The position numbers and the translations under genes are program-made. This document shows positions 27,599-36,417 of a DNA stretch of 64,000 nucleotides, one piece after another. Position 1 is the first letter of the stretch, and each line of letters begins with the position of its first letter. A model generated the notes under the pieces. The model worked only from the letters and a program-made list of their open reading frames with translations, was not told the origin of the DNA and did not search any database. Source of the stretch: Pseudomonas tensinigenes (lineage in GTDB: Bacteria; Pseudomonadota; Gammaproteobacteria; Pseudomonadales; Pseudomonadaceae); assembly GCF_014268445.2 (NCBI RefSeq), contig NZ_CP077089.1, forward strand, positions 4,147,501-4,211,500, in the 5' to 3' direction.

Positions 27599-28492
27599 TC
27601 AGACCGACGCCAGCAAATGCTCGCGCAGCCATTTGTGCGCCGGATCGCGGTGCGAGCGTTCGCCCCAGAACATCGCCATTTCGTAACCGGGCACCTCCAG
27701 CGGCGCGTCGACCACTTGCAATGCCGGGTTGCCACGCACCAGTCGTGACGGCAGCATCGCCACCAGATCGGTGCTGGCCAACACCGACATCGCCATCAGA
27801 AAGTGCGGCACCGACAGCACCACTTTGCGCATCAGCCCGACATCGGCCAACGCCCGGTCGGTCACCCCGAAAAAGCCCCCACCCTCGCGCGACACCATCA
27901 CGTGCTCCAGCGCGCAGAACTGTTTGCGTGTGGGTGCAGACTTCAGCCCCGGATGGCCGATTCGACCTGCCAGTACATAACGCTCGGTAAACAGCGGCCG
28001 TCGGTGCAACTCCGGCGGCGCGTCTTCGCTAATGTGCAGCGCCAGATCGAACACGCCCTGCTCGGCCTGTTTGACCAAATGCGCCGGCGTCAGATCGATC
28101 ACCGCCAGCCGCGTGCCCGGCGCCTGTTCGCGCAAACCGCGCAGGGCCGGCAGCACCACCGTCGACTCGCCGTAATCCGTCGCGGCGATTTTCCAGGTGT
28201 GCGTCGCCTGCGCCGGGTCGAACGCACTGGCCGGCGCCACCGCCCGCTCCAACGCTTCCAGTGCCTCGCGCAACGGTTCACGCAACTCATCGGCGCGCGC
28301 CGTCGGGCGCATGCCGCGCGGCCCGGGCAACAGCAGCGGATCGCCGAAGATGTCGCGCAGCTTGGCCAAATGCACACTCACCGAAGGCTGCGACAGATTC
28401 AACCGTTGGGCCGCGCGGGTGACGTTGTGCTCCGACAGCAACACATCGAGGGTCAACAGCAGATTGATATCCAGCCGTCTTAAATTATTCAT
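27599..28492 (-). CDS. LysR-type regulator divergent from a quinone reductase gene
   Basis: A 297-residue LysR regulator of the NodD-like subgroup: the HTH reads LDVLLSEHNVTRAAQRLNLSQPSVSVHLAKLRDIFGDPLL and the ligand domain includes VVLPALRGLREQAPGTRLAVIDL. The start at 28492 (MNNLRRLDINLLLTLD) leaves 85 bases to the divergent oxidoreductase, which it most likely controls. Two TATACC words, at about 28495 and 28530, lie in that gap as possible half-sites. Confidence 0.9.
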   Translation of the reverse strand: MNNLRRLDINLLLTLDVLLSEHNVTRAAQRLNLSQPSVSVHLAKLRDIFGDPLLLPGPRGMRPTARADELREPLREALEALERAVAPASAFDPAQATHTWKIAATDYGESTVVLPALRGLREQAPGTRLAVIDLTPAHLVKQAEQGVFDLALHISEDAPPELHRRPLFTERYVLAGRIGHPGLKSAPTRKQFCALEHVMVSREGGGFFGVTDRALADVGLMRKVVLSVPHFLMAMSVLASTDLVAMLPSRLVRGNPALQVVDAPLEVPGYEMAMFWGERSHRDPAHKWLREHLLASV

Positions 28493-28577
28493 GGCTATAC
28501 CAGACATATCAGACATTCATTTCCAATATACCGGTTGAACGCCGATCCTGCTGTCACTCAGCCAACGGAGTTGCAAC

Positions 28578-29354
28578 ATGAACGTATTACTGGTTTACGC
28601 CCACCCGGAACCAACATCCCTCAACGGCGCGCTGCGCGACTTCACCGTCCAGCGCCTGCAAGCCGCCGGCCACAACGTGCAGGTCTCCGACCTCTACGCG
28701 ATGAACTGGAAAGCCACCCTTGACGCCGATGACGCGCCGGAACGCGATACGACGAAACCGTTTCACGCCTCCCTCGACTCAAAGGTCGCCTACGCCGAAG
28801 GCACCCAATCCGCCGACATTGCTGGCGAACAGGAAAAACTGCTGTGGGCCGATGCACTGATCCTGCAGTTTCCACTCTGGTGGTTCACCATGCCGGCGAT
28901 TCTCAAAGGCTGGGTCGATCGCGTGTATGCCTACGGCTTTGCCTACGGCGTCGGCGAGCACTCCGACAGCCGCTGGGGCGAGCGTTATGGCGAAGGCAAA
29001 ATGAAAGGCAAACGGGCGATGTTGATGGTCACCACCGGTGGCTGGGAGTCGCATTACGCCCCGCGCGGGATCAACGGGCCAATCGATGATCTGCTGTTTC
29101 CGATTCAGCATGGCGTTCTCTACTACCCTGGTTTTGACGTGCTGCCGCCCTTCCTGACCTATCGTGTCAGCCGGATGGATGAAGCGCGGTTCACCGAGAC
29201 GACCGAGGCGTTGGGCCAGCGTCTGGACGAGTTATGGAGTACACGGCCAATTGCATTTCGGCAGCAGAACGCGGGGGAGTACGACATTCCTGCGTTGACC
29301 CTCAAGGATCACGTTGCGCCGGATCTAGTGGGCTTTGCCGCCCACATCCGCTGA
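28578..29354 (+). CDS. NAD(P)H quinone oxidoreductase, flavodoxin-fold
   Basis: A 258-residue flavoprotein of the NQO1/KefF/MdaB type. The N-terminus MNVLLVYAHPEPTSLNGALR is the FMN/FAD phosphate site, and the motif LILQFPLWWFTMPAILKGWVDRV is the family signature, with MLMVTTGGWE following. These enzymes reduce quinones in two-electron steps and protect against electrophiles. GGAG lies upstream of the ATG. Divergent LysR control is likely. Confidence 0.9.
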   Translation: MNVLLVYAHPEPTSLNGALRDFTVQRLQAAGHNVQVSDLYAMNWKATLDADDAPERDTTKPFHASLDSKVAYAEGTQSADIAGEQEKLLWADALILQFPLWWFTMPAILKGWVDRVYAYGFAYGVGEHSDSRWGERYGEGKMKGKRAMLMVTTGGWESHYAPRGINGPIDDLLFPIQHGVLYYPGFDVLPPFLTYRVSRMDEARFTETTEALGQRLDELWSTRPIAFRQQNAGEYDIPALTLKDHVAPDLVGFAAHIR

Positions 29355-29363
29355 CCTCACGCC

Positions 29364-29396
29364 TACCTTGTGGTGAGGGGTTTTATCCCCCCGCCA
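29364..29396. repeat. Single REP of the TTGTGGTGAGGGG type
   Basis: TACCTTGTGGTGAGGGGTTTTATCCCC has a GGGG/CCCC hairpin around TTTTAT. A related piece begins the composite element at 38106. It could also act as a weak terminator for the convergent genes on both sides. Confidence 0.6.
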
Positions 29397-29418
29397 CAAT
29401 GGCTCTAGCAATCAACGT

Positions 29419-29937
29419 TCAAACGGACACCACCTTCGCCGTACGCACAAAAAGTGCATGGGCCTTGTCCCAGAAATTGCCGCCCAGCACAAAGAAGCTG
29501 CCGATGAACATAAGATCCCCGAGCATCTGCATCTGCCACAGATTGGGCCGCAACCCCGGCCAGAAATTATCGAAATACGGTTCCAGAAACGACGACAGCA
29601 ACGGCAGGCAAAACATCACCACGCCCACCCGATGCCGCAGTGGCGAGACTTCAGCGACAGGCGTCGGAAGCATCCCCGAGACATGTCGGCCAATGGTGCG
29701 TTTGAGCTCGGCAAACCCGGCCTTGCCCATCACTGCGATGACCACCAGCAACAGCACCTTGTTACTGATAAAGAGCACGCCGGTCAGCGCCGCGACTTTC
29801 GAACCGGGCACGTCGAGGGCGGCGGCCAGTGGCACCATCAGCCACGAGCCCAGCATCAGGCAAATGATCGCCACGCCAACCTTGAAGCGCCAGGTGGCAG
29901 CGGGGGTCGGTGTCAGCGGATCTTGGACAGTTTCCAT
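29419..29937 (-). CDS. Four-helix membrane protein, transporter-suffix-like
   Basis: A 172-residue membrane protein with four hydrophobic segments (about 18-40, 50-70, 105-120, 138-157) and conserved-looking motifs FKVGVAIICLMLGSWLMVPL and LGDLMFIGSFFVLGGNFWDK. It resembles the small Pseudomonas proteins annotated as transporter suffix domain. It has a short soluble N-terminus and no catalytic motif. It is a single gene, divergent from the efflux operon. The role is unknown. Confidence 0.75.
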   Translation of the reverse strand: METVQDPLTPTPAATWRFKVGVAIICLMLGSWLMVPLAAALDVPGSKVAALTGVLFISNKVLLLVVIAVMGKAGFAELKRTIGRHVSGMLPTPVAEVSPLRHRVGVVMFCLPLLSSFLEPYFDNFWPGLRPNLWQMQMLGDLMFIGSFFVLGGNFWDKAHALFVRTAKVVSV

Positions 29938-30058
29938 GGTTTTATACCTGTTTGGGTGGGGTGCAGACGCCTGAAAAGCGTAGCAGCAGATTCACCTGAA
30001 CAACTTGCAATTCGCCGTCTATGCTCCACTGATATTTGCGGGTCAGGGACATAACGCA

Positions 30059-31612
30059 ATGCCTTCAACAACAGCCCTGCTGACGCGGCCCGGTTACCTG
30101 TTGTTGCTTGGCGCCTTGAGTGTCAGCAGCTGCGTACGCCTGGGACCGGACTTTCAGGCGCCGGGCGAAGCGTGGAGCAAGCAGTGGAACAGCGCGGCAC
30201 TGGAGCAGGCCAGCGAACGCGCTGCCCAACCGGATCTGCGCCAGTGGTGGCAGGTATTTGCCGACCCGATACTCGACCGCCTGATCGCCGCCGCCGATGC
30301 GCATAACAGCAGCCTGAAAATCGCCGGCCTGCGGGTACTCGAAGCCCGCGCCCAACTGGGCGTCGCCGAAAGCGGTCGCTACCCGCAGCTGCAACAGGTC
30401 GGGGTCGACAGCCTGTATGTCGACCGTCGTCAGTCGGGCGGCAGCAATCCTCAGGATCTGCACTTCTGGCAGCACAGCGCCGCGTTCGATGTCGGTTGGG
30501 AGCTGGATTTCTGGGGCCGCTTCAGCCGTGCCATCGAATCCTCGGACGCCAGCTATTTCGCCGCACAGGCCAACTACGAGGACGCCCTCGTACTCCTGCG
30601 CGCGCAAGTCGCCGACACCTATTTCTCCCTGCGCACCACCGAGGCACGACTGCGCGTTGCCCGGGAAAACGCCGTGCAGCAAAAACGCAATTTCGAGATC
30701 ACCGAAAAACTCTTCAACAGCGGCCAGAGCGCCGAGCTCGACCTGCAGCAGGCAAAGACCCAATACCTCGGCACGCTGAGCAGCATTCCGGCCTTCGAGG
30801 ATCAACTGTTGCGCACGCGCAACGCTCTGGCGGTGCTGGTTGGCCAGCCGCCCGGTGGCGCAGCATTGCTGGCCGAGCAAACCGGGCTGATCCCGCTGAC
30901 GGATCGCGCCGTACTGCAGGACGTTCCGGCCAACCTGCTGCTGCGCCGCCCGGACGTGCGTGCGGCGGAACTGAATGTCGCCGCGCAATCGGCGCTGGTC
31001 GGGGTCGCCGAAACCGATCTGTATCCGTCGCTGACCTTACTCGGCAGCATCGTCTGGTCGAGCGATACCCTCGGCGCCACTCCGCGCAGCTTCGACCTGA
31101 TCGGCGGCCCGAGCCTGCGCTGGAACATCTTCGATTACGGGCGCATCCGCAACAACGTGCGGGTCCAGGACGCGCGTTTGCAGCAACTGATCGAGGCCTA
31201 CCGCGACAAGGTTCGCCAGGCCGCACGCGAGGCTGACGATGCCGCCAGCGGCCTGAGTAAAGCGTTGGAGCGCGAACGCATTCTGCGTGAAGCCGAAGGT
31301 GCGGCGCGGCGCTCGCTGGTGCTCGCCAACACGCAATACCGCGAAGGCTATTCGGACTTTCAGCGGGTACTCGATGCGCAACGCGCACTGCTGGAATTGC
31401 AGGACAACTATCTGGTCAGCCGCAGCAACGCCGTGAGCAACCTGATCGCCCTCTACAAATCCCTGGGTGGCGGTTGGCAAAGCACTTCGCCGCAGGTCGA
31501 CGAACCGACCCGCGAACAGATGCAACAACGCACAAATTGGGGCGACTTGCTCACCGCGCCGCCCGCCCAACCGCTGTATCCACTCCCGTCGCAGGACAGC
31601 CGCCATGACTGA
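30059..31612 (+). CDS. Outer-membrane efflux lipoprotein, NodT family
   Basis: A 517-residue TolC-type outer-membrane factor of a tripartite pump. The signal ends in a lipobox, LSVSSC, so the mature N-terminus is a lipidated Cys. Two repeated helical halves follow, with the family motifs ELDFWGRFSRAIESSDASY and LRRPDVRAAELNVAAQSA. The start at 30059 places the signal correctly; an upstream ATG at 30005 would bury it. The stop overlaps the start of the next gene by 8 bases. Confidence 0.92.
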   Translation: MPSTTALLTRPGYLLLLGALSVSSCVRLGPDFQAPGEAWSKQWNSAALEQASERAAQPDLRQWWQVFADPILDRLIAAADAHNSSLKIAGLRVLEARAQLGVAESGRYPQLQQVGVDSLYVDRRQSGGSNPQDLHFWQHSAAFDVGWELDFWGRFSRAIESSDASYFAAQANYEDALVLLRAQVADTYFSLRTTEARLRVARENAVQQKRNFEITEKLFNSGQSAELDLQQAKTQYLGTLSSIPAFEDQLLRTRNALAVLVGQPPGGAALLAEQTGLIPLTDRAVLQDVPANLLLRRPDVRAAELNVAAQSALVGVAETDLYPSLTLLGSIVWSSDTLGATPRSFDLIGGPSLRWNIFDYGRIRNNVRVQDARLQQLIEAYRDKVRQAAREADDAASGLSKALERERILREAEGAARRSLVLANTQYREGYSDFQRVLDAQRALLELQDNYLVSRSNAVSNLIALYKSLGGGWQSTSPQVDEPTREQMQQRTNWGDLLTAPPAQPLYPLPSQDSRHD

Positions 31613-32735
31613 CGCCGCACCTCCCGCCCCGGCTCCGACTCCCGCGCCAGCCCCGACCGATCCGGCAAAAAAAGGCATCCGCTGGGTGCTGCTGGTGATT
31701 GTGCTGAGCCTGGCCTGGTATCTGCTCGCCGACCGCTACACGCCTTATACCCAGCAGGCGCGGGTCGGCGCATTCGTGATCCCGGTGGCGGCAGAAGTCG
31801 CCGGTCGGGTGATCCGGGTCAACGTGCGCAACAATCAGGACGTCAAGGCTGGCGACGTGCTCTTTGAACTCGACCCGCAGCCGCTGCAAATCGCCGTGGA
31901 TCGGGCGAAAGCCGATCTGGAGTCGACCCGCCGTCAGGTCGGCGCCAGCACCGCCGGCATCGCTTCGGCGCAAGCCTCGCTACGCGCCGCGCAAGCCAAC
32001 GAACTCAAGACGCGGCAAGACAATCAACGCCTCGAAGGTTTGTACAAACAGGATCCGGGCACCATCTCCGTGCGCTTGCTTGAAGTTTCGCGAGCGAACC
32101 GCGAACAGGCGGTCGCCCAGGTCGCCGCCGCCCGCGCCGAGGTGCAACGCGCCCAGGAACAGGAAGGTGGCAACACCGAGACCAACGCGCAATTGCGCAG
32201 CGCCGCTTCGGCACTGGCCAAGGCCGAACTGGACCTGGCCAACACCCGCATCGGTGCGCGTTCGGCCGGATTGATCACTGACCTGCGCACCGACGTCGGC
32301 CAGTTCACTGCGGCTGGCAGCCCGGTGATGACCTTGATTGCCATCCACGACGTATGGATCAGCGCCGACCTCACCGAAAACAACCTTGGCCGTGTGCAAC
32401 CCGGAACGCCGGTGGCCATCGTCCTCGACGCGTTGCCCGGCGCAGTACTTGATGGGCAGGTGCGCAGCGTCGGTTATGGCGTCAGCGTCGGCCAGACACC
32501 CGCGCCGGGCACCCTGCCAAGCATTCAGAACAGCCGCGACTGGTTACGTCCGGCGCAGCGTTTTCCGGTGATCATCGAGTTCACGCCAGAGGCGAAGAAA
32601 CGCCTGATCGACAGCCGCGCGATCCGTGCCGGTGGTCAGGCTGAAGTCATGGCCTTCCCCACCGAAGGCAACCCGCTCAATCCGCTGGGGCGGCTGTTTG
32701 TCGGGCTGATGAGCTGGCTGTCGTATGCCTACTGA
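31605..32735 (+). CDS. HlyD/EmrA-type membrane fusion protein
   Basis: A 376-residue periplasmic adaptor. A Pro/Ala-rich cytosolic start is followed by one membrane helix (about 25-43), the first half of the lipoyl domain (VAAEVAGRVIRVNVRNNQDVKAGDVLFELD), a coiled coil (about 90-205) and the second half-lipoyl/beta-barrel region (GLITDLRTDVGQFTAAGSPV). This is the standard adaptor layout. It overlaps both neighbours, so the three genes form a tight operon. Confidence 0.92.
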   Translation: MTDAAPPAPAPTPAPAPTDPAKKGIRWVLLVIVLSLAWYLLADRYTPYTQQARVGAFVIPVAAEVAGRVIRVNVRNNQDVKAGDVLFELDPQPLQIAVDRAKADLESTRRQVGASTAGIASAQASLRAAQANELKTRQDNQRLEGLYKQDPGTISVRLLEVSRANREQAVAQVAAARAEVQRAQEQEGGNTETNAQLRSAASALAKAELDLANTRIGARSAGLITDLRTDVGQFTAAGSPVMTLIAIHDVWISADLTENNLGRVQPGTPVAIVLDALPGAVLDGQVRSVGYGVSVGQTPAPGTLPSIQNSRDWLRPAQRFPVIIEFTPEAKKRLIDSRAIRAGGQAEVMAFPTEGNPLNPLGRLFVGLMSWLSYAY

Positions 32736-33750
32736 GCGCAGCGTCCCGGCGCAACGAGCGTTGCGCCTGGCGTTCGGCACGGCGCTGTGCACCGCCGCCA
32801 GTTATGCGCTGGCGCTGCCGCTGGCGTTTATCTCGCCGGTGTTGGCGGTGCTGCTGCTGGCCAGCCTGCCCCGACCATTGCCGCTCAAAGGTGCGCTGGT
32901 GCTAGCGTTGGTCGCGGCGCTCACCACCAGCATCGGCCTGCTGCTGATGCCGCTGCTGCGTTACTACCCGGTGAGTGGCGTGTTGTTGATCGGCCTCGGT
33001 TTGTTTCTGGTGTTCCGCTTTGGTTTGCGCGGCGGCAACCCGCTGATCGTGACCTTTCTGGTGATCGGCATGACCATGATCTCCGCCGCCGGGTTCGCTG
33101 AATTCGATCTGGCGATAGCGGTGATTGGTGCGTTGGTCAAAGGCCTGTTGCTGGCAGTCGCGGTGGTTGGCGTCAGCCACGCATTATTCCCGGAACCGGC
33201 AAACAGCCCCGTCCCACCCAAGCCGCCCGCCATGCCCGCCGACGAGGTACCGCGCGTGGCCCTGCGCGCCACGCTGATCGTGCTGCCGACCTTTTTGCTG
33301 GCCCTGAGCGACCCGGCCAGCTACATGCCGATCATCCTCAAAGCCGTCAGCCTCGGCCAGCAAAGCTCCACGACAAACACTCATCACGCGGGGCGCGAAC
33401 TGGTCGGCTCGACCCTGCTCGCCGGCGTTTTGGCGGTGCTGGTGTGGTGCGGATTAAGCCTTTTCGTGCACTTGTGGATGTTCTTCCTGTGGATGTTGCT
33501 GATCGGGCTATGGCTGGCGCGCAAACTCTATCGCCTCAGCCCGACGCAATTCAGCCCGGGGTTCTGGCTCAACACCCTGATAACAATGATCATCCTGCTC
33601 GGCCAATCGGTGCAGGACAGCGCGGCAGGCAAAGACGTCTACACAGCATTTGCCGTGCGCATGGCCCTGTTTATCCTGGTAACGCTTTACGGCGTTTTGA
33701 TGATGCACCTGCTCCATGGGCACAGAACCCGCCGTCAAGGCGTGACCTGA
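32725..33750 (+). CDS. DUF2955 / FUSC-like inner-membrane efflux component
   Basis: A 341-residue inner-membrane protein with about ten hydrophobic helices arranged as two halves, and the short Pro-rich soluble loop PANSPVPPKPPAMPADEVP in between. It matches the DUF2955 family, relatives of the fusaric acid resistance (FUSC/AaeB) transporters, and is found as third member with NodT and HlyD partners as here. The ATG lies in the last codons of the adaptor gene. It probably exports aromatic acids or similar compounds; the substrate is inference. Confidence 0.85.
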   Translation: MPTERSVPAQRALRLAFGTALCTAASYALALPLAFISPVLAVLLLASLPRPLPLKGALVLALVAALTTSIGLLLMPLLRYYPVSGVLLIGLGLFLVFRFGLRGGNPLIVTFLVIGMTMISAAGFAEFDLAIAVIGALVKGLLLAVAVVGVSHALFPEPANSPVPPKPPAMPADEVPRVALRATLIVLPTFLLALSDPASYMPIILKAVSLGQQSSTTNTHHAGRELVGSTLLAGVLAVLVWCGLSLFVHLWMFFLWMLLIGLWLARKLYRLSPTQFSPGFWLNTLITMIILLGQSVQDSAAGKDVYTAFAVRMALFILVTLYGVLMMHLLHGHRTRRQGVT

Positions 33751-34181
33751 TAGCCGCGTCCTTGCAAACACCCGGTGTAGGCACTGGAACTGGCCGCTGC
33801 ATCGGTTTTGCTCTGCGCGCGCCGCTCTTGCCGCTGTCGAGAGCCACCGACTACCGCACCGGCCGCGGCGGTTTGCTGCGCACGGTTCTGTCGGTAATCC
33901 TGCTTGCGATCATCGTCGACGCGATCGTAAACCTCGTCGTGTTGACGACCGCGGACTTCAGAACCTGCGGCTCCGGCGGCGGCACCGACAGCGGCGCCCT
34001 TGAGACGGCCGCCGGTTTGCGGTGTGGACGTCGTTGAAGTCGAGGCGATGGAGTGGCAGTCGTTGATGTCGATCTGGGTTTGCTGGGAGGTCTGACCTTT
34101 GAGCGGGACGATGGATTCGGCGCTGGCTTGAGTGGTTAATATCGCAGCGATCAAGAGTGGGAGGAACGGTAGGCGATTCAT
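33735..34181 (-). CDS. Glycine-zipper exported protein
   Basis: A 148-residue exported protein with signal peptide ending ASA. The middle carries the glycine-zipper-like GRLKGAAVGAAAGAAGSEVRG and a second AAAGAVVGGSRQRQ, separated by a charged DDDRKQDYRQ stretch. Such YMGG-like proteins insert short zipper helices in the outer membrane or bind envelope components. Its two remaining Cys (NDCHS, TGCLQG) could pair. Its stop lies 15 bases inside the end of the convergent transporter gene. Confidence 0.8.
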   Translation of the reverse strand: MNRLPFLPLLIAAILTTQASAESIVPLKGQTSQQTQIDINDCHSIASTSTTSTPQTGGRLKGAAVGAAAGAAGSEVRGRQHDEVYDRVDDDRKQDYRQNRAQQTAAAGAVVGGSRQRQERRAQSKTDAAASSSAYTGCLQGRGYQVTP

Positions 34182-34353
34182 GATTACCTCCGGCGGGGCC
34201 TGGGGTTGGCGGTGGTGCGGGGTAATCAGGGAGTGTAGTTCATGCAGGGACTCGATCTAGCGAGCTGATAATCGCAAAGAAACATCAAATCACGTATAAA
34301 CGTGCGGTTCTGTCATTCACTTTTGAATGCAGCGATGGAAAGGATCAGCAAGG

Positions 34354-34596
34354 ATGTATGTATATAAAATGGTTCAAGTACCGCCAAATATCGAAGTTCG
34401 CGCCAAGGAACATCGGGGCAATGAAGCGGCCGCTTACCTGCAGAATGTGGTGAACTCCCATGCGGAAGACGGATGGGAGTTCTACCGAATCGATACCATT
34501 GGGGTGTCCGTCAAGCCAGGATGTTTCGACGCGCTTTTAGGTAAGAAAAACGTACTGACCGAGTATTACGTGATCTCCCTACGAAAGCCTGCATGA
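34354..34596 (+). CDS. DUF4177 family small protein
   Basis: An 80-residue soluble protein with the DUF4177-type pattern MYVYKMVQVPP at the start, AAAYLQNVVNSHAEDGWEFY in the middle and TEYYVISLRKP at the end. The domain is a small alpha/beta fold with no known activity. An AAGGA word lies upstream of the ATG at 34354, and a longer start at 34327 is less likely. Its stop overlaps the start of the yidD-like gene (ATGATG), so the two are coupled. Confidence 0.85.
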   Translation: MYVYKMVQVPPNIEVRAKEHRGNEAAAYLQNVVNSHAEDGWEFYRIDTIGVSVKPGCFDALLGKKNVLTEYYVISLRKPA

Positions 34597-34799
34597 TGGT
34601 CCCTATCGCCATAATGGCAATTCGTTGCTACCAGAAAATGGCGCCTGAAAGGCTGAGATCGGCATGCAGATTCGAACCAAGCTGTTCGAACTATTCGATT
34701 TTGGCCTTTCAGAAATATGGCTTTTTGAAGGGGTGCGATCTGACTGCACGGCGGATTTGCAGATGCCGTTACCCAAACGGTGGCACTGATTACCCATAG
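34593..34799 (+). CDS. yidD: Membrane protein insertion efficiency factor YidD homologue
   Basis: A 68-residue YidD-family protein. The family core is seen: IRCYQKMAPERLRSACRFEPSCSNYSILAFQKYGFLKG followed by RRICRC, with three conserved Cys in FEPSC, KGCDL and CRC. Housekeeping YidD sits between rnpA and yidC and helps insertion of membrane proteins. Here it stands far from those genes and coupled to a DUF4177 protein, so it is probably a second, specialised copy. The usual YidD starts with a membrane-binding helix like the hydrophobic MMVPIAIMAI here. Confidence 0.88.
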   Translation: MMVPIAIMAIRCYQKMAPERLRSACRFEPSCSNYSILAFQKYGFLKGCDLTARRICRCRYPNGGTDYP

Positions 34800-34818
34800 C
34801 AACAGAAAATTTTCAGGA

Positions 34819-35838
34819 TCAGGCCTCTTTTCTCCTCCGCCGCACCTGCACCAACAGCGCTGGCGCAAAGTGCAGCAGCACCATCCGCGCCAAGTGGTGA
34901 GTGAGGATAAACACCACATTCAGCCCGCCCGCAAACGCAACAATCGCAATCGTCTCGATCGCCCCCGGCATGTACGCCAGCCATAGCGACAACGGATCGC
35001 TGCCGAGCAATCGCGCCGCCACTTCAGCAAATGCCGCCGCCACCACGATCATCAACCCGACCGAGACCAGCGCCGTGCGGCCATGCAGGCCCAATTCCCT
35101 GACGCCCAAACCCTGAAACCGCGAGCCGATGCGCACGCCGAGAATCAGCGCCGCCAGATTCAAGCTCCAGTCGGGCATGTGAAAACCGTGCAACCAGCCT
35201 GCTTTTACAAAGACTGCGGTGATGATGATCGCCGTGAGCATGAAGGGCGCCGGCACGCCGATCACCAGCAGCAATCGACCGAGCACGACACTCAAGCCGA
35301 TTACCGAGAAAACCGTCAACGCCATGCCGGTGGTCAACGGATCGCTTTCAACAGCAGCCACCGACACCTGCCCCGGAATCAAAAAGCTCACCAATACCGT
35401 GATCAGCAGTAACCGCATCAGGTGCACGATGATGACTTTGCTCGACGCCTTCTCCGACTCGAGCAAATCAAACACCGCCGCCAGTGCCCCCGGATACACC
35501 GCGAGTAGCGCATCCGTGCGATTCCACCCTGCCCCACGCGTCAGCCACCAACCGGCCAGGGCAATCTGCATCGTCAGACACAGCAGTAACACGCCAAGGC
35601 TTGGGAGCATGGTCGACGCCGTCGCACTGTCCCACGCTTCGAACATCAGCCCGGTAGCGATGCCCAAGGTGACCTGGATATAACCCAAGCCATAAGGCGT
35701 TGCCGGTGCGAAGCCTGATCGCGTCACGATCAGCGCAGTGACGAGAATCGAGCCCAGCAGCAAGCCGTGAGGCAAGCCGAGGGATTGCAGCACCGCGCCA
35801 AACACGGCGGCGATCAACAGACAGAAAATGGATTTCAT
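34819..35838 (-). CDS. AbrB family membrane protein (putative transporter or regulator)
   Basis: A 339-residue membrane protein with two homologous halves of about five helices each. Repeated motifs include GLPHGLLLGSILVTALIV and the later YMPGAIETIAIVAFAGG, matching the AbrB family (once called ammonia monooxygenase homologues). In E. coli AbrB is linked to control of aidB; in other bacteria these proteins are suspected carboxylate transporters. The C-terminus is Arg/Lys-rich. It stands alone. The role is uncertain. Confidence 0.85.
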   Translation of the reverse strand: MKSIFCLLIAAVFGAVLQSLGLPHGLLLGSILVTALIVTRSGFAPATPYGLGYIQVTLGIATGLMFEAWDSATASTMLPSLGVLLLCLTMQIALAGWWLTRGAGWNRTDALLAVYPGALAAVFDLLESEKASSKVIIVHLMRLLLITVLVSFLIPGQVSVAAVESDPLTTGMALTVFSVIGLSVVLGRLLLVIGVPAPFMLTAIIITAVFVKAGWLHGFHMPDWSLNLAALILGVRIGSRFQGLGVRELGLHGRTALVSVGLMIVVAAAFAEVAARLLGSDPLSLWLAYMPGAIETIAIVAFAGGLNVVFILTHHLARMVLLHFAPALLVQVRRRRKEA

Positions 35839-35880
35839 ATTCGCCTTCCTGGCAATTCAACTGACCCAACACGATCCCGT

Positions 35881-35963
35881 GTAGGAGCTGCCGCAGGCTG
35901 CGATCTTTTGACTTTGAATCTAAAAAACAAGATCAAAAGATCGCAGCCTTCGGCAGTTCCTAC
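35881..35963. repeat. GTAGGAGCTGCCG-type palindrome
   Basis: GTAGGAGCTGCCGCAGGCTG and the reverse copy ending GCAGTTCCTAC flank GATCTTTTGA and its complement TCAAAAGATC. The folded form is a long hairpin with a TA-rich loop. Relatives are at 2473-2584 and 51017-51104. Confidence 0.85.
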
Positions 35964-35979
35964 ATGGGCGTGTCCATTT

Positions 35980-36402
35980 TTATGAGCGCAACCGTCCAAT
36001 CGCGCGACGGTATTTTTCGATCCGTTCCAGATCCTCCCAACTCGGCGAGGTGATCCGTGACAGGTCGCTGTTCTCTTCCAGATCCGCCAGTTTCACCACC
36101 CGGCCGATCGGGTTTTGCGCGGCGCGTTCGACGAAATCATCATAGGACTCGCCCGGCACTTTGGTCACCGACGCAATGGCCGTCAGCACCTCTTCGCTGA
36201 AGCCTTCCTTACGCAGATCATCGAGACTGATTTCGCAATCCTCGACCACATCGTGCAGCACCGCGACGATGCGTTCTTCCAGCGAGGTCATGCGCAACAT
36301 CACCTTCAGCGGATGCAGAATGTACGGTGCCCCGCCCTTGTCCACCTGCCCCGCGTGTGCGGTGGCAGCGATGGCAATGGCGCGTTCGAGTGTTTGAGTC
36401 AT
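35980..36402 (-). CDS. HD-domain hydrolase, Mesh1/SpoT-like
   Basis: A 140-residue single-domain protein of the HD superfamily. The metal site is His16 (AHAGQ), His30 (ILHP), His50-Asp51 and Glu54-Asp55 (VLHDVVED), and a late Asp in VKLADLEENSD, the pattern of the (p)ppGpp hydrolase domain of SpoT and of the small hydrolase Mesh1. There is no synthetase or TGS domain, so it could be a small alarmone hydrolase. Databases often label such genes pyrophosphokinase by error. The true substrate needs an assay. Confidence 0.8.
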   Translation of the reverse strand: MTQTLERAIAIAATAHAGQVDKGGAPYILHPLKVMLRMTSLEERIVAVLHDVVEDCEISLDDLRKEGFSEEVLTAIASVTKVPGESYDDFVERAAQNPIGRVVKLADLEENSDLSRITSPSWEDLERIEKYRRAIGRLRS

Positions 36403-36417
36403 AGGGGTTTCCTCGGG

